From positions 4,185,001-4,249,000 of the forward strand of contig PUFA01000062.1 of assembly GCA_003508835.1 (NCBI GenBank): a stretch of DNA of 64,000 nucleotides, read 5' to 3'. The translations under genes were made by a program, and so were the position numbers. This DNA is from Eonycteris spelaea (lineage: Eukaryota; Chordata; Mammalia; Chiroptera; Pteropodidae). How positions within the stretch are numbered: position 1 is the first letter of the stretch; every line of letters starts with the position of its first letter. The notes beneath the pieces were generated by a model, which was not told the DNA's origin, ran no database searches, and was given only the letters and a program-made list of their open reading frames with translations. Positions 1-12,833 of the stretch are shown one piece after another.

Positions 1-740
1 AATGCATTACCAAGGGACCTTCGGAGTTTTTTTGCTGACAGGGGTAACCAGCTCTCTTTCTGGGTGTAATTTACACGTAGGCTGGGAGATGGGGCACCCT
101 CTAGATCCTTTCCAGTACTAACTTTCTATGGATCCTACTTTCGCTTTTCCATTTAGAAAAATACTGACTCTGAGACCCCAGATAGAGATGGAAAATAAGA
201 CTTTGTGTACCCTCAACCTTTACTGGGAAAGACAGTCTGGATTTCTGTGATGACATAACCCACCTACCATTTTCTTTTATGGAACCCACTCCTCATGTTA
301 CCTTGTTCTACACACGGCACAAAGAAATAAGAGATTTTTGTTGTTGTTGTCAGAACACAGGAAACTGGATTCTTTCATTTCTCCTTCTCCAGTGCTTCAC
401 AAAAATGGGAGGCCATACATACACATATTTATCTATCCATTCTGGAAAAGAACAAAATGAAGCCAATTTTGGATCATTCAACACTGAGACAAACAAATTA
501 AAAATAACATTTGGGAATCAGTAACTGGCCTGCTGTGATGGACCTCGTAGAAGGCTCACTGGCATTCTTTCCCGGCTAACATTCTCCAACCAGCAACTAG
601 TATGTGGTCCACATTGCTCCGCACCCACTGTGTCCTTGAGATCATTGCCTTTCCCATTCATCTGTCTCCTGGCACTTCTCACCCAAGGTTTCTTCTTCAG
701 CACAGAAGTCATCCTATTTATAATTTCACATGACTTTACT

Positions 741-793
741 ATAGTAATAGAGATATTAGGGTATATCTCTATAGTAATAGAGATATTAGGGTA
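741..793. repeat. Two direct copies of a 23-mer, 30-bp period
   Basis: A 23-bp unit starting ATAGTAATAGAG occurs at 741-763 and again, identical, at 771-793, separated by 7 bases. It looks like a recent small tandem duplication in AT-rich sequence. Confidence 0.9.
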
Positions 794-2052
794 AACTAGA
801 CAGAAGTAAGTAATGATAGGTAAAACGTCATTTCTCCTTTGAGCTTGGCATGGTTTAGCACAATAACCAGGTTCCTAAAAGGTTTTTCTAGGTTTCACTT
901 CCCACTCGACTTGCATGTTTCTGCAATATGGCTGTCTTATTACTCAGTCCTTATTTATATCTCTCTTTGATTCTAAGATAAAACTTTTTCAAACCACAAT
1001 TTAGACATTTTATTCTCCCTTGGAAATTTTGGGAGAAAGTTCTTATAAACTAGATTCCTGAGATCTTACATTAGGGTCAGGGCAACCTAACAATCTGCAC
1101 ATTAATTTTCCTACTGCTCAGAAATATCCCTAAATTTATCATTCTCTTTTCTGGAATGACCTGCCCTGGGTAAATACTAGATATTAGTTCTTCCACTCTC
1201 TTTAATTCAATCATTGCTCCTATCCTTCTCTCTAGCACTTAAAACATATCTGACTTTCTCCATCTCCCAGTTAACAAATTTGCTTTTCTTGTCTCTGTGT
1301 TTTCTTTCTGTTTTTTGAAACGTTCCACAGGAAGGGTCTATATTTATTTTCCCCAAAGGATGCTGGCCTTCCAGTTATGTTCACCATCAGTTCAGTGTAC
1401 CAGTTAACATTTGGAACTTTGGAGTTTAGAGTAGAAAGCTGGAGGAGTTAGAAGCATCGCCATACTTTTTACAGAGTCAAAGTCATTTAATCATGTCCCA
1501 ATTTGTAGCATGGTGAATCCTCATTTGTTCCATTTCTTCTATACTTTACAGCTTGCTAACAGAGCAGCTGTCACCTAAATGCATCAAAACCTAAACCTTG
1601 AGCTTATGATAATAAGTATGAGAGCTACAACCACAGAACATCACTGAACCAGAGACTTTCTGAAAACCACATGGGGAAGACCATGAGGGGAATCAACATA
1701 CACTCCAAGAGCTTTGGGATGCCACAGTGGGGAAATAGGCTTTCCAATTAAAGGGCAACCAGGGCAGAAGTCTGACCACTGCACCAGTCACTTCACTGAA
1801 CTCCAGCTTGTTTCATCTGGAGTTGCTGACCACCTCCAAGGTCCCACTTCTCCTTTATGGCTCCAAAGTTCATTCCTCTGGACACTGAGAGCCCATTTGA
1901 GAGAATATTTTCCCAGAGAGTTGTTCTAGTTGCTACAAACTCTTGCTAGAAATTCCAATAACGTTTATAAGGTACATCCTTAGGATGATGTGGAATAAGT
2001 CAGAAATATTACAAGTATCCACTATCATACAAGAGAGAGCTTAGCTTTTAAA

Positions 2053-2054
<2 letters not shown>

Positions 2055-2096
<42 letters not shown>
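2055..2096. repeat. (TG)n microsatellite
   Basis: About 21 uninterrupted TG units, likely length-polymorphic. Confidence 0.97.
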
Positions 2097-2097
<1 letters not shown>

Positions 2098-3719
2098 TGA
2101 TAGTGATAGTGGAACCCAACCCACTAGCCCCCCAAAACTAAAAAAAAATACACACAGTAATACAAATTATTATTACTTGCAACAACTAAAATAGAAGTTC
2201 TGAAGGAAGTGGAAACTGGAAACTTTGTAGATTAAATTAATTTGGGGGGTTGTTATTTGAAAAGGAAGATTTTAATGGCAGAAAGGCCTTTTTAAAATCA
2301 GCACAGTTATCAAACTTGCCTGTAATGAATGTAGACTCGAACAATGATGTCAGATCTGGTAAGGACTTGCAAACCCTCACAGATTGCCTCCCCCAAAAAC
2401 ATTAAAAAATATATTAAACTCTTGAACTTACATGGTCAATTCAAGGGTTAACCTAGTTCCGAGTGTCTTATGGCTTTACTTTCTGAAGTTGCTATCAGAA
2501 GTTAAAAGAAATTGTGAATAGCTACTTTTAATGGTAACTTATATTGGTCAAAGCACATTAAATATATAAAGCACCTTGTGTCTGATTCATCCCCACTATT
2601 ATAAATCAAGTTAAACCACCGAAAGTTGTAGACTTTGGGGCATCTTTTTTTCACTGATGAACCCAAGGTATTTCTCTTCCCAATGACAATAACTGTGTTG
2701 TCACATTTTCCTGTCTAATCCAGTATGTACTAAAACTAGATGGATACAACCAGAGCTCAGAAATATAATTTGCGTTCAATGAAATAACCCTAAAATTTTT
2801 CTGCTGTATCTGTCGTCCCACAGTGCAGGTTCCTGTGGGCCACCTGATTGGAATGACTCGTTGTAGATGACAGCCAGATTAATTGAGAAATCCTGAACCT
2901 GGGGATTGATTCCTGATGCATTCTGTATACCCACACATTGCCTTAGTGCTCTGCTTACAGTTTGGTAAAGAACGACCCTGGAGACGTTGTAGGCACACTT
3001 GCACACATGCTCCAACTGCTATGAGAAAGGCGTGGGCAAGGGAGAGGGCTCTCCAAGTTAAAAATCAGACAGGCATTTTAGGTTTCAGGAGACATCTGTA
3101 AGGTCCCCTGAGTTTGAGGGTAGTTTGTGTAGGTCTTCACATCTCTGAGTGTGCGTACATAGTGGAAAGGGTGGGGCCTTGCATTCTCAAATCTAAAAAG
3201 AATGAGAGATTTCGGAAGGCCCAGATGTGCCAAAGGTCGGAGGGGTCAACCTACGGTTGATCCAGGAGAAGGGGGGAGGATTCCAACAGGAAAGCTCTGC
3301 TAAAGGGAAGCCAATGAGAGGTAAGGAAGTTTCTGAATAATTTAAAAGTTAGAATAAACAAACTCAGTTGCTCTGGGGGAAGGAGGTGGGGTGAGGGATA
3401 AAAAAAATTAAAAAAAAAAAAGCAGTTGATGCGGTAATTAAGAATTTGGTGAGAGCCTAGGCAGGTCACCTCCTTTCTCAGATCAGAGCCCTATCAGAAA
3501 TTCTTTCAAGTGTCCTTCTGGGTCGCCAAAGATGACAACAGCAAATCAATAAGTGCTTGAAATGAAAGGGGATGTTGGCGAGCCCCCAGGCTACAGATTT
3601 CCCGCCGCCAGCCTTTTCTGAACTCCTAGCGTGCCTTTGCACCGCCTCTCTTAAGAAGAGCTACCTTTTATTCCTATTCTCAGGACGAAGGTAAGTGCTC
3701 AGTTAGCATATCTATTAAA

Positions 3720-3935
3720 TGTCGCTCCAGTTCCAGCTCTCAGATCGTGCGGAGACTGCGCGGCCGCCACTCGCCCATCCAACCCGCGAGGCAGCCGAAG
3801 ACGCGAAGGCTGGCCAGGCCCCCGCGGCCGCACACCTCCCCGCAGGCCCAGCTGCTCCAGAATTTAGCGCTTTGGGGTTAGAGCTGGAAGGTCTCTGCTA
3901 GAGCAAAGGGCCTGAGTGACCGCGGCCACCGCAGC
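3720..3935. other. Small GC/CpG-rich patch upstream
   Basis: A roughly 200-bp GC-rich patch in otherwise AT-rich DNA, with many CpGs and two NotI-type GCGGCCGC octamers within about 70 bp (near 3759 and 3823). It carries a short open frame with no recognisable protein, so I read it as a regulatory or unmethylated patch. No promoter motif decides its role. Confidence 0.5.
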
Positions 3936-6900
3936 GCTCCTTCCACTCGTTTATTTACAAACAAGCACAAAATCATTAACAACAGAGAAGGACCAGTGCT
4001 CCAAAATTGAAGCTCAGGATCACCCAAACTCCGTTCTGAGTTCCAGGCATTGGTCTGTTACCCTTCCAATACTCATCCCTCCCTAATATGTCTTGATTTA
4101 ACAGTCTTTCAGGAGCCCAACATTCCCGGGATGTTTTAATTAGGTAATTCATTAGTAAGTCAATACACATTTATATATTCTTTTAGCTCAAGTGGTTAAA
4201 TACTAATTTCAAAATGATTATAAGATACCAGAATAGGCAACACATAGTGATTTTAATTTATATGCAAATCAATTGGTTCATCTTAAATGCCTTTAAAAAA
4301 AAAACAATTATTGTATTGTAGCATTGGAGGTGCGAATTAAACCTCCCAGACAGAAAATTTGGAAACAAATCTGGACAGGGGAGAAAATGTAGAATAGCCA
4401 GCAAATCAATAATGTTTGAGGCGGTTAAACATCTCTAGCCATTGGTATTTACATACTTGCTTGTTGTCAGATAAGGAGCGGGGGAAATTGCCTGCCAGGG
4501 TTGAGATCATAATCCAGAATGAAGAAGTAAACGGTAGCACACAGCCCATCACGCCGGTTTGAAAATAATACTGTACCTTTCCCAAATCCTGACTCCTGGG
4601 TGAGAGGGAGCTGGCCAGGGTGACCCAATGTTTGTCCTAGGTCTTGCCCCGCTTGATTAGAAAATTTTGTTTGCCCCGAGCTTCATAATATTATTCTAAT
4701 AGTTCTGTCACTTGCTTCAAAATATTAGAGGGAGGAGTATGATTCAGAATCTCACTAAAAATTCTCTGACCCCATTGAGCCAGTACCATTCTTCCTGGGC
4801 TGATTTTTTAGGGGGGGGAGCTATGTTTAATGCCCGTGTCCCCCACACATTAAATCATATAGCTGAAAAGACAGAAGAAACAGCTAGGGGAATGGTCCAG
4901 TGCACTGGTTTCCTGGAAAGTTATTATCTCTAGACACAGTGCAAAATTTTATTTAAGTGAAAAGGATGTATATATCTGGGGAAATTTTTTCAAGGTATTC
5001 TAGTTCACCGAGTCTCATCAAGGATTACCAGGAGATCCGACCCAAGTTGTTTATGTCGAATGGTAACATCTTTGAAATTCACTGATACATAAAGTCAGCA
5101 TCTCCCCACCCCTGCTCCCAGTCCAGGCGACCTGGTCCTTGAGGAGCTGGTACCTTTGATGCCGCAATCTTGTTTACATCTGCAGGGCAGAAAGGGCTCG
5201 CTTTGCTTAGACACTCCCTCCACCCCCTTCTAATTTGGAGTAATCGAAATCTAAATACAATCACCCAGGCCCAGTCTCCCATTTCTGCTCAGACAAGGAA
5301 AAACCTGAAATCCACGTCACATCAGCCGGGTGATTTGTAGCCCCCCCCCCCCAGCACCCTGCCTCTCCGCTGCATGCCTAATGTATTCCCCGGTGGTTCT
5401 GGGCATTAATTAGTTGTTTAATAGGAGTATGACTAAAAATGTAAAAGAAGGATTAGGAGCGGGAAACGTATGTCCGGCTCCTTCCACACACTCGAGGAGG
5501 GAATGAGAATCATTCTGTATCTGCTGTTTCTCCAGGAGCCATTTGCATTTCCCACCAGCTGCTCACTTCAGCTGCACTGGCGCTGGGCGAGGCGAGGACC
5601 CAAAAGCTCAGCGCAGTGTCTGTGACGGCCCGACTGGGGTTAACCAGCCCCTGGCGGGCGAGACTCCGGACAGAATGGAGGCGGGGGATGTGCGCTTCCT
5701 GGATGCCCTGCATCCTAGCTCTTGCGTGCAAACCTCTGAATCCAGAGACGGAGGGGGCCGCCGCGCAAATCTGCGCGTCTCCCCAGCGCAGCCCTGTTCT
5801 CTCTCCCTCGTCTCCCTGGGTCTCTGAATCCTCCTGTCTCTGATTTTCTCACTCTTTTCCCACCTTTCCGTGAGATTTCCCCTCCTCGCCACCAGATGAA
5901 GGCGAGTCCGTTCGACTATCAGCGTCTCTTTATCTCTATAAAATGAAGGAGAAAGGGGGAGGACATTCATTCGGGAGGGGGAGAGATCCTCGACAGGCAA
6001 AGATGAAAATGTCTCTCTTGCGCTACGTTTGCTGGTAGGTCCTGACTTTAGATTTCAGTTGGAAGACTTGTTGATTAAATTTGATTTTCTTGCCTCAGCA
6101 AGATTTCAGAAACGAGAAATAAAAATTCCCAGAGACGGAGGGGAAATAAAAATAAAAGCAGCACGTGGGCATTTTCCTCTCATTTCTCTTCCCTTAAATA
6201 AATCTGTCTTGACTCTTCACCCAGCAAAGAGAGAAAGTTTGAGTTTTCACGGATGTTATGTGGAGGTTAGAAACGGCTTTAAAATGTAGATTTCTCCTCA
6301 GTTTTCTTCGTGGTGAAGAGGCTAACCCTTTCCACAAAATGAGTCCATCTGTCGACTGTTAGCTATTTCAAAGTGAAGGGATTTAGCACTCAAAACAAAT
6401 TGGGCAAGTTTGTTTGCCTGTTTTTACTGCTAACTCAAATGAATTAAAAACACGGAGTAATTCAAGAAAATATATAACATGTTCCAGACAGCTCCCAAAT
6501 GCAAGGAGAGCCCCACACCTATGTGGTGACCTGGGTTATTTTAAACACCAGGCCTTCTTAATGTACATATTTCACTCACATTAGTTCTATGAGTCATTAT
6601 ATTTTCCTAAAATTGTGAGAATTGGTATATTGATTTAGGAAGAGCAATATAACTTTTAGGGGGGAACTTTATTCTCCATTGAGTATCAAAAGGGAGGGCT
6701 CCTTAATGACAGGGCTGGCTCAGTTTTGCTTCTATGCAGGAATTAATATTGGGGAGAAAACCCAACCAAGAGCTATGGCCGTTTTCTGACACTTTCCAAA
6801 AACATACATTAACAGGACGCCCTTGAGATTGAATGAACTTTGTCCAATATGCCTGGCAGAAGCCTTCGTGGCACCTGGTCATCCAGGCAAATCTTATTTA

Positions 6901-7299
6901 TAGTCCTTCCACCCAAAGGCAGGACAGAGCATAATCCTGCTTGCTACCAAAACACACGCCCTTTCTCCAGTCAAAAAAATTGGAAAATCAGAGTTTAGAA
7001 GTAAGTCACACTTTTAGGGTAAAATAATCCCTCTAACTTCACATGTTCTTCGAATTTTAGAAGCAAATGTGGATTTAAGGGGCGCTTCCTTTCCCACCCC
7101 CACCACCGTCCCGTGCAATTTAATACTGAGCTCGCCAGGAACCTTAACCTCGTCATTTTAAAAAATGAGATATCCGTGACCTGGAGTGAACTTGCTGAGT
7201 GTAGGTACAGCAGAGGAAATTCTAAACTCTATAAGCGCCCAAGCCTTGTCCAGAGAAATCCCTTCGTGGACACTGGTCAGTACGCGGCCCTGCCCACCT

Positions 7300-8150
7300 G
7301 CGCGCGGACCCCGGGTGCCGCGTGCCTGGACCCTCGCCTTGACCTCAGGCTACTGTGTCCCGGCCCTCGGTGCTGGGCCAAACTTCCCGGCCTTCTCCGG
7401 TGGACTAGTCTCGCTCATTCGTTCCTGGTTGTCCCCGTTCACCCACTTTTCCAGATTTCTCCTGTCGTCCTATCTCACCCCCACCCCGCCTACCTTAACT
7501 CCAGCCTCCTGTCCGGCCTTCACTCCCCACCCCCAGTCCCCGCAATCCCTCATTTATTTGACCTCGTCCTTCAACCACGCAGGCCTGAAAGAAGGTCACA
7601 CACAGGCTCACTCAAACTCACAGCCCGCACGCCTGGTCCCAAACAATCCCATGCACACTGTCCTTTGTTCCATTTCTTGGGCCACTCTCCTTGGCCCTTC
7701 CCCACCCTATCCGTCCCGGTTTGCTTCCCAGGAGTACCTTTCTGTCTCCCCGACGCCCTGGCCCTCCCCCTCGGATTTCTTCGAGCTCCCAGTTTGGCGC
7801 AGATTCCTTTTTCTCCTCCTCCCTCCCATCCTCCCTTCTTGTGCTCTTTCCACAGTGGGTGTGTGTGCGCCTGCTGCTCGTCTGCTCCTGTCTAAGCGCC
7901 CTGCCAGGCTCCTTCTCCTTCCTACGCTCTCCCGGCCTCTTTCTCGGGCTCCCGACTCCTTGGCCCGCCAGCATCCACCTCCCTCCCCTGCCTCGTTTCT
8001 CCGCGCCCCTGCTCTCTCCCCCCGCGCTCGCCCGAGCGCTGTGCTGGCTCCTACTCGCCCGCCGCTCAGCCCGGCTCGGCCGCCCGCCGGCCCGCCCGCC
8101 ACTGTGCAGTGGAGTTTGGTGGAATCTCTGCTGACGTCACGTCACTCCCC
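7300..8150 (+). promoter_or_regulatory. PITX2 distal promoter P1 (CpG island)
   Basis: C-rich, CpG-dense sequence leading into a purine-rich GAGAG leader. There is no clear TATA box, as is common for CpG-island promoters of developmental genes. A full consensus CRE lies at 8132-8139, immediately followed by a CRE half-site. The position, about 4 kb upstream of the exon with the PITX2A/B start codon and just ahead of a good splice donor at 8441, fits the promoter for PITX2A and PITX2B. The exact transcription start is inferred. Long open frames on both strands across this island (for example 7186-8256) are by-products of high GC content. Confidence 0.75.
8132..8144 (+). promoter_or_regulatory. 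Consensus CRE plus CRE half-site in P1
   Basis: TGACGTCA at 8132-8139 is a perfect palindromic cAMP response element. CGTCA follows at 8140-8144. They lie just before the purine-rich leader that I take as exon 1, a normal position for CREB/ATF-family sites. Binding is inferred from the motif only. Confidence 0.7.
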
Positions 8151-8440
8151 ACACGGAATCGGAGCAGAGGGAAGAGAGAGGGATGAGAGCGAGGGAGGAG
8201 AGAGAGAGTGCGAGACCGAGCGAGAAAGCTGGAGCGGCGCAGAAAGAAACTGCTAGTGACGGCTAGATTCCGGAGGCCCCCGCGCCCCGGTGGACTCCCT
8301 CGGAACTTGGCACCCTCGGGAGCCCCGCAATCCTCTTAGCCCGGCTTTCGGGCGCTTGCGGTCAAGCCCCGCGCCTGACTCACTGGAAATCTCCCCGGGA
8401 AGCGGTGGGACACGGAGACAACAGCTCTCTCCGGTAGCCG
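8150..8440 (+). other. PITX2 exon 1 (noncoding 5' leader, start approximate)
   Basis: Purine-rich leader followed by GC-rich sequence, ending at a strong donor (CCG then GTAAGT) at 8440/8441. No conserved coding frame is visible. It would splice to the acceptor at 12187-12188, ten bases before the PITX2A/B start codon. The 3' boundary is well supported by the donor; the 5' boundary is a guess from promoter layout and would need CAGE or mRNA data. Confidence 0.6.
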
Positions 8441-11400
8441 GTAAGTGGAGGCCGTCTGTCCCGCAGGGATGTGAGATAATGCGAATTTGGAAATTTGTTC
8501 CACTTTGGAGAATCTTCATTGTAGGTGATTTGTAGCTCTTGGGGCTGCCTCCCTCCTCCCTAACACCACTACCCCTCGAGGTAACGCAGTTGGCAAACAA
8601 ATCTTGCAAAGCCATGTTCCTTTCGTCCCCAGTCACAGACACTAACAATCTACGGGGCGCTGAAGTCTAGTAGGAAGTGAGACCATGGCTGGCATTTAAA
8701 AGGAGGTACCTTCCCTTAAATCTCCGTGCCAACACGGCAGGGACAGATCCTTAGGCTGAGGATTAGCATTCTCAAGATAAAGGGCCGGGTACAAAGTTTC
8801 AGCTACTGGAAGATTAGCCCCCTTCCCATTGTTACCAATTGGAAAAAAGATTCCATCTTAACTGGCAGTTAGTGACCTCTCAGGCCCAAACGAATTACCT
8901 GGGAGCCAGGACTGGATGCCATGCTCACACAATTACTTCGGATTATAAATCCTTTAAATTGATCACCAGTCAACGCCAGCCTTGCACTTCAAGAGATACA
9001 TTTTAAATGGGTGCTGGGGAGAGGGCTATTTTCCAATTGTCCAGTAAGAAAAAAAAATTGGTTCTAAATCTTTTTATTTCAATTAATGACTTTACTTTTC
9101 TAAGCAATTTATAAATCAAACTGTCATAGGTGAGTCTGATTTTTACTCTATTTTGTGAAAGTATTATGTCTTACTAAACTAAATGGAAAAAAATCTTTTA
9201 ATATTATGAATTAAAGTAACATGGGAATTCATACATTCTAAAATATTTTATGATCCATTAACCTAATTTAGAGATTACCTGGAATTTTTAAAGCCATTAA
9301 TAAGAATTAAAGATGACTTTAATACCGTTTTGAAGAAAATTCATCTAAAATTCAAATACCAATTAAGCCAAGGAAACAAAGCAGTTAAGCAAAATAGATT
9401 GGGAGTTTTTGTTGACGTAACATAAAATTATCTTCCAAGGTTTCAATAGTCCAACTTGCCTAAAAATTAAATGGTTACTTCATTTGTGGAATGTTTTACT
9501 TAATCTCAGCAAAACTACACTTAAATTCTTCAGGTGCATTGTTCCTCCACTTGAGTATGTTTGTCTTCAAGTGTTCCTAAAGCATCAATATTAATTGGTT
9601 TAGAAGAAGGCTTAAACTGGTAAAATACAAGACTGTGTTATGCAGTATTTTAATTTCCTTAAATGATTACCCACTGCGAATTAATATTTACTGGCTAATC
9701 TCACCAATTTAGTTCATTTTAAAACATATGTCCTTGTGCTGTTTATTTTTAAAATTTCCATTGAAGATTTTGTTATAGGGTATCAAAGTGAAAGAGAGGG
9801 GGAGAAATGTGAAAGGATTTGGAATTATTGTTAGTATATTTTTCTGCATTTTTTTTCTTATGACAACCATCAGAAATTATTTTTAAACAAATTGTTTTAT
9901 TTCTTAGAGCTTGCCTGCCTGACTTGGCCACTGTGGTTCAATATGCTCCATGAGCTGTATAGTGCTTTTAGCATGCTCACAATAAAAAACTCCAGTTGGC
10001 CAGAGAAAAATTGCCTGGCATATACATTCCAAGCAGGACATGAACTTTTGGGTGAGAAATTTCCATCGGGAAAAGTTGCACATCTTAATCTGTGAAATGA
10101 TCCACCAAAGCCAGTCCCTAAATCCCGCAGCCAAATTTGTCTTGTAAGACTTGTCTTGACAGGGCAAGTTTAAGGATCAGCAGACAGGAATTGGAAAGTT
10201 TTAAATTTTTTTAATTATCTTCCCTAGTTATTTAGACCCTATTCATCTAGTAGGCCTGGTCATTATATAAAGCAAAAAAATGCAGGTCTCAGGGCTCATT
10301 TTGACTGCTAAATAAATCCCCAAGTCACAAGGACACTAGGAGTAAGCTAAGGAACATGCCTTGACCTTCTTTTCAATCCTTAGAGCAGAGTTCTTGAAGA
10401 TTTGTTTTGTATTACTTTGTTTGGTCTTCAGAACTGAAGCTTTGGAGTGGGAGAGAATGTGTAATAATTGACTGACTTTACACCAAGTGACCCGATCTTT
10501 TTCTTTTGTATATTTCATTTTAAAAAAAAAAAGTAAAAAATATATATTTGCAGTTACCATCTGCAATGATCTGGCTATCCGCTAATAATGCAGCCAGTTC
10601 AGACATTTAAAAAAAAAAAGATTATCAAAATGATGATGACATGCAAATTTCCCCTGAAATTATCATAAGTAAACATTTGAAGTCTGGACTAATAAAATCC
10701 CATCTGTGTTACTTCATATCGAGTTAGTAGAAAGCTGTGATAATGAATTTTGTAATATCTCACGAACAGACATCTCAATCAGGGACTAATCCTGTGATTT
10801 TACTGCAGAATCACTAAATCTGGAGCCGCCAAACTGCTACTTCTGGGCCCCCGGGCCCGCAAGCATCGGCAGAGCCCCCACCCGCGCCCTCACGAGAGGG
10901 TGGGAGAAATGTTTGGCGGTCCCCAGCCCTGGATCCCCACTCCGCTGCTCGGGGCAGCCTCTCTTCTAGCCAGCGACCTTGTCAGAGGTCCCAGGTCCGG
11001 TTCCTTTTAGGAGAGGCCAAGGAGTAGGGAAATGCGACTCAGGCCAGAGGCAGACCCGCAGCTACTGCCCACCTCTGCCCTTCCGCCAACCTGGCAACGC
11101 CCGCGCCCACCCTCAGCCCTGGACCCGAGCGCAGTGGGCTCTCCTGTCGCCAGCGTACCCTGGTTAGCGTGGAGTAAGGCAGGCGCTGAGATCGAACGGG
11201 CCTGGGGAGCCCAGGGCTTTCTTTCATTTCTTCTGTCTTAAAAGCCGCTCTTCTACCCACCCCGACAGAGCCCCTCACCACCCACCTCTCCTGGTTTGCC
11301 TGTGGCGGAGAAGGGGGCGCGCGTTAAACGCTTGGCTCGCTATGTTGTGGTTGAAAATTTGAAAAAGATTTCGTTTGCCTGGGAGGAGGGGGGGGCAGAA

Positions 11401-12188
11401 TGGGGGAGTCGCTCTCTCAAAGCTATTCCTCCGTCCTTGGCTGGCAGTACACCCTCTGGGGACGTTCGCCCGGCTCTCCTTAGTCTCACTCAGGCCACAC
11501 CGTTTCCCTTGTCTGCGATCTTAAATCATACTTTACGGTAAATAAATGGCCGATTGAGTATCTCCAGGGAGAAGTGTGGCTAAATATGGAAAAGTGGCTC
11601 CTGATGGATGAGAGGCCCAGAGCCGGCTCGTTGCTGGAGACCCCTAGGCAGAGAGCCTCAGAGCCCTGTTCGGTTCAGAATTACAGAAAATTGAGGGCAA
11701 CTGCTGTTTAGGACAAGAACAAATTGACCCTGACATTCTACAAATGTTTACTGAGTTCCAACTAACCGACGAGCACTATGCTGAATGGTGGCCTTCGTAC
11801 ACAGCTTTCCAATAGAAAAGGCCTCTCCACCCGCCACCCAAATTATTTGTTAAGGTTGCCCTGGTGTTCAGACGGGCTCTGAACCCCTGACAGACACCTT
11901 GCGAGGAGATCCACACAGCCCAGGTGCCCAGAACGCGGTAGCTTTATAGGCCAAAAACCCTTGGGCCCATTCGCTGAGACTCTGAAGAGAGATCCCCGAC
12001 ACACGCCGGGCGGGGGCAGGGTGGGGATGAAGTCAGGCAGCCAGTGCTTGTCAGGTCCGAGAATCTAGCACGGAGTAGACGCTTACTAGCGAATGTCGAA
12101 GTTGCCGGACCCCCAGGGAGCCTCCTTTGAGCCCCGCGCGCCCGCGGACCGCCGCTTCTCACAGCCGCCCTTCTCTTCTGTTTTGCAG
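8441..12188 (+). other. PITX2 intron 1
   Basis: Runs from GTAAGT at 8441 to a pyrimidine-rich tract ending TTTTGCAG at 12188. The part from about 8.9 to 10.8 kb is AT-rich with many TAAT/ATTA homeodomain-type cores. About 10.83-11.30 kb is GC-rich with many CpGs and could be a separate regulatory patch. No additional coding exon was recognised. Confidence 0.65.
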
Positions 12189-12198
12189 ACAACGGGGA

Positions 12199-12244
12199 AT
12201 GGAGACCAACTGCCGCAAACTAGTGTCGGCGTGTGTGCAATTAG
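12199..12244 (+). CDS. PITX2: PITX2A/B N-terminal coding exon
   Basis: Exon 2 begins at 12189 after a good acceptor. The ATG at 12199-12201 has G at -3 and G at +4, a favourable Kozak context. It encodes METNCRKLVSACVQL plus one base of the next codon, then a donor GTAAGA at 12245. This is the known N-terminus shared by PITX2A and PITX2B. The phase-1 end joins cleanly either to exon 3 (giving a Gly codon) or directly to the homeobox exon at 23821 (giving Glu, then KDKSQQGK). These isoforms differ from PITX2C only at the N-terminus and come from promoter P1. PITX2 is a nuclear transcription factor acting in pituitary, eye, tooth and left-right organ development. Confidence 0.95.
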
Positions 12245-12695
12245 GTAAGATTGCTTCTCCTTCCCGGTCCCCCGACGGGAGATCGCGCCACGCGGGCGGC
12301 GAAGGGGCATCGGCCCGCAGTGAGACCGTGGCATGGGGCGCTTCTTCGAGGGGCTGGCCAGGGCAGGAAGGAAATAAGGCCCCGGGGGCCGGCGGCCTCT
12401 CCTGTGGTAGGGTTGTGGATAGGGAGGGAGACGCTCGCCGCGTCCCGAAGCCCCCGGCCTACTCTTCCCTTCTGGAGCCGCTGACAGCCAGGGTGGCGCG
12501 GCACCCTGCGCCGGGTGGCCAGAGAATAGGCGAGACACAGTGCCCTCCGCTTTTCCTTCTAACTGGATCTTTGCTCTTTGTCCCTCTTTCTCCTCCGTCT
12601 TCCTTCATCTCCCCCCTGCCCCCCCATGCCCGCTGCTTTCCGCCGCGGCCGGGGGCCTCTCTCTCCCGCACGTGGGGCGGGCGCGCGCCGCCCAG

Positions 12696-12833
12696 GCGTG
12701 CAGCCGGCGGCCGTTGAATGCCTCTTCTCCAAAGACTCCGAAATCAAAAAGGTCGAGTTCACGGACTCTCCCGAGAGCCGGAAAGAGGCGGCCAGCAGCA
12801 AGCTCTTCCCGCGGCAGCATCCTGGCGCCAATG
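12696..12833 (+). CDS. PITX2: PITX2B-specific alternative coding exon
   Basis: 138 bp, exactly 46 codons, phase 1 at both ends, so inclusion or skipping keeps the frame. After the shared Gly codon it reads VQPAAVECLFSKDSE and continues with an acidic, Ser/Lys-rich stretch ending HPGAN, matching the known PITX2B insert. The donor is GTAAGG at 12834. The acceptor CCGCCCAG at 12688-12695 follows a GCGCGCG stretch rather than a clean pyrimidine tract, which fits a weak, alternatively used site. The frame is intact. An open frame on the opposite strand (12559-12954) is a shadow of this exon and its GC-rich surroundings. Confidence 0.93.

Larger units (their letters stand above)
1..7300. other. Upstream flank of PITX2, no gene seen
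   Basis: Mostly AT-rich non-coding sequence. Open frames here are short and on both strands, with no recognisable domain. Small features inside it are listed separately: a duplicated 23-mer near 0.75 kb, a TG microsatellite near 2.07 kb and a GC-rich patch near 3.8 kb. A moderately GC-rich stretch lies at about 5.56-5.83 kb. In other mammals the sequence upstream of PITX2 is a gene desert rich in distant enhancers; I cannot assign any individual enhancer here from sequence alone. Confidence 0.6.

Noticed and set aside
7113..8256. Long open frames (up to 356 codons) over the P1 island on both strands
   Set aside because: Composition is Pro/Ser/Leu/Arg-rich with no domain, and it covers a CpG island promoter and exon 1; both strands are open at once, as GC-rich DNA gives by chance.
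12127..12717. 196-codon frame running across exon 2 and the intron
   Set aside because: Wrong frame relative to METNCRKL and crosses a good donor; GC-rich shadow.
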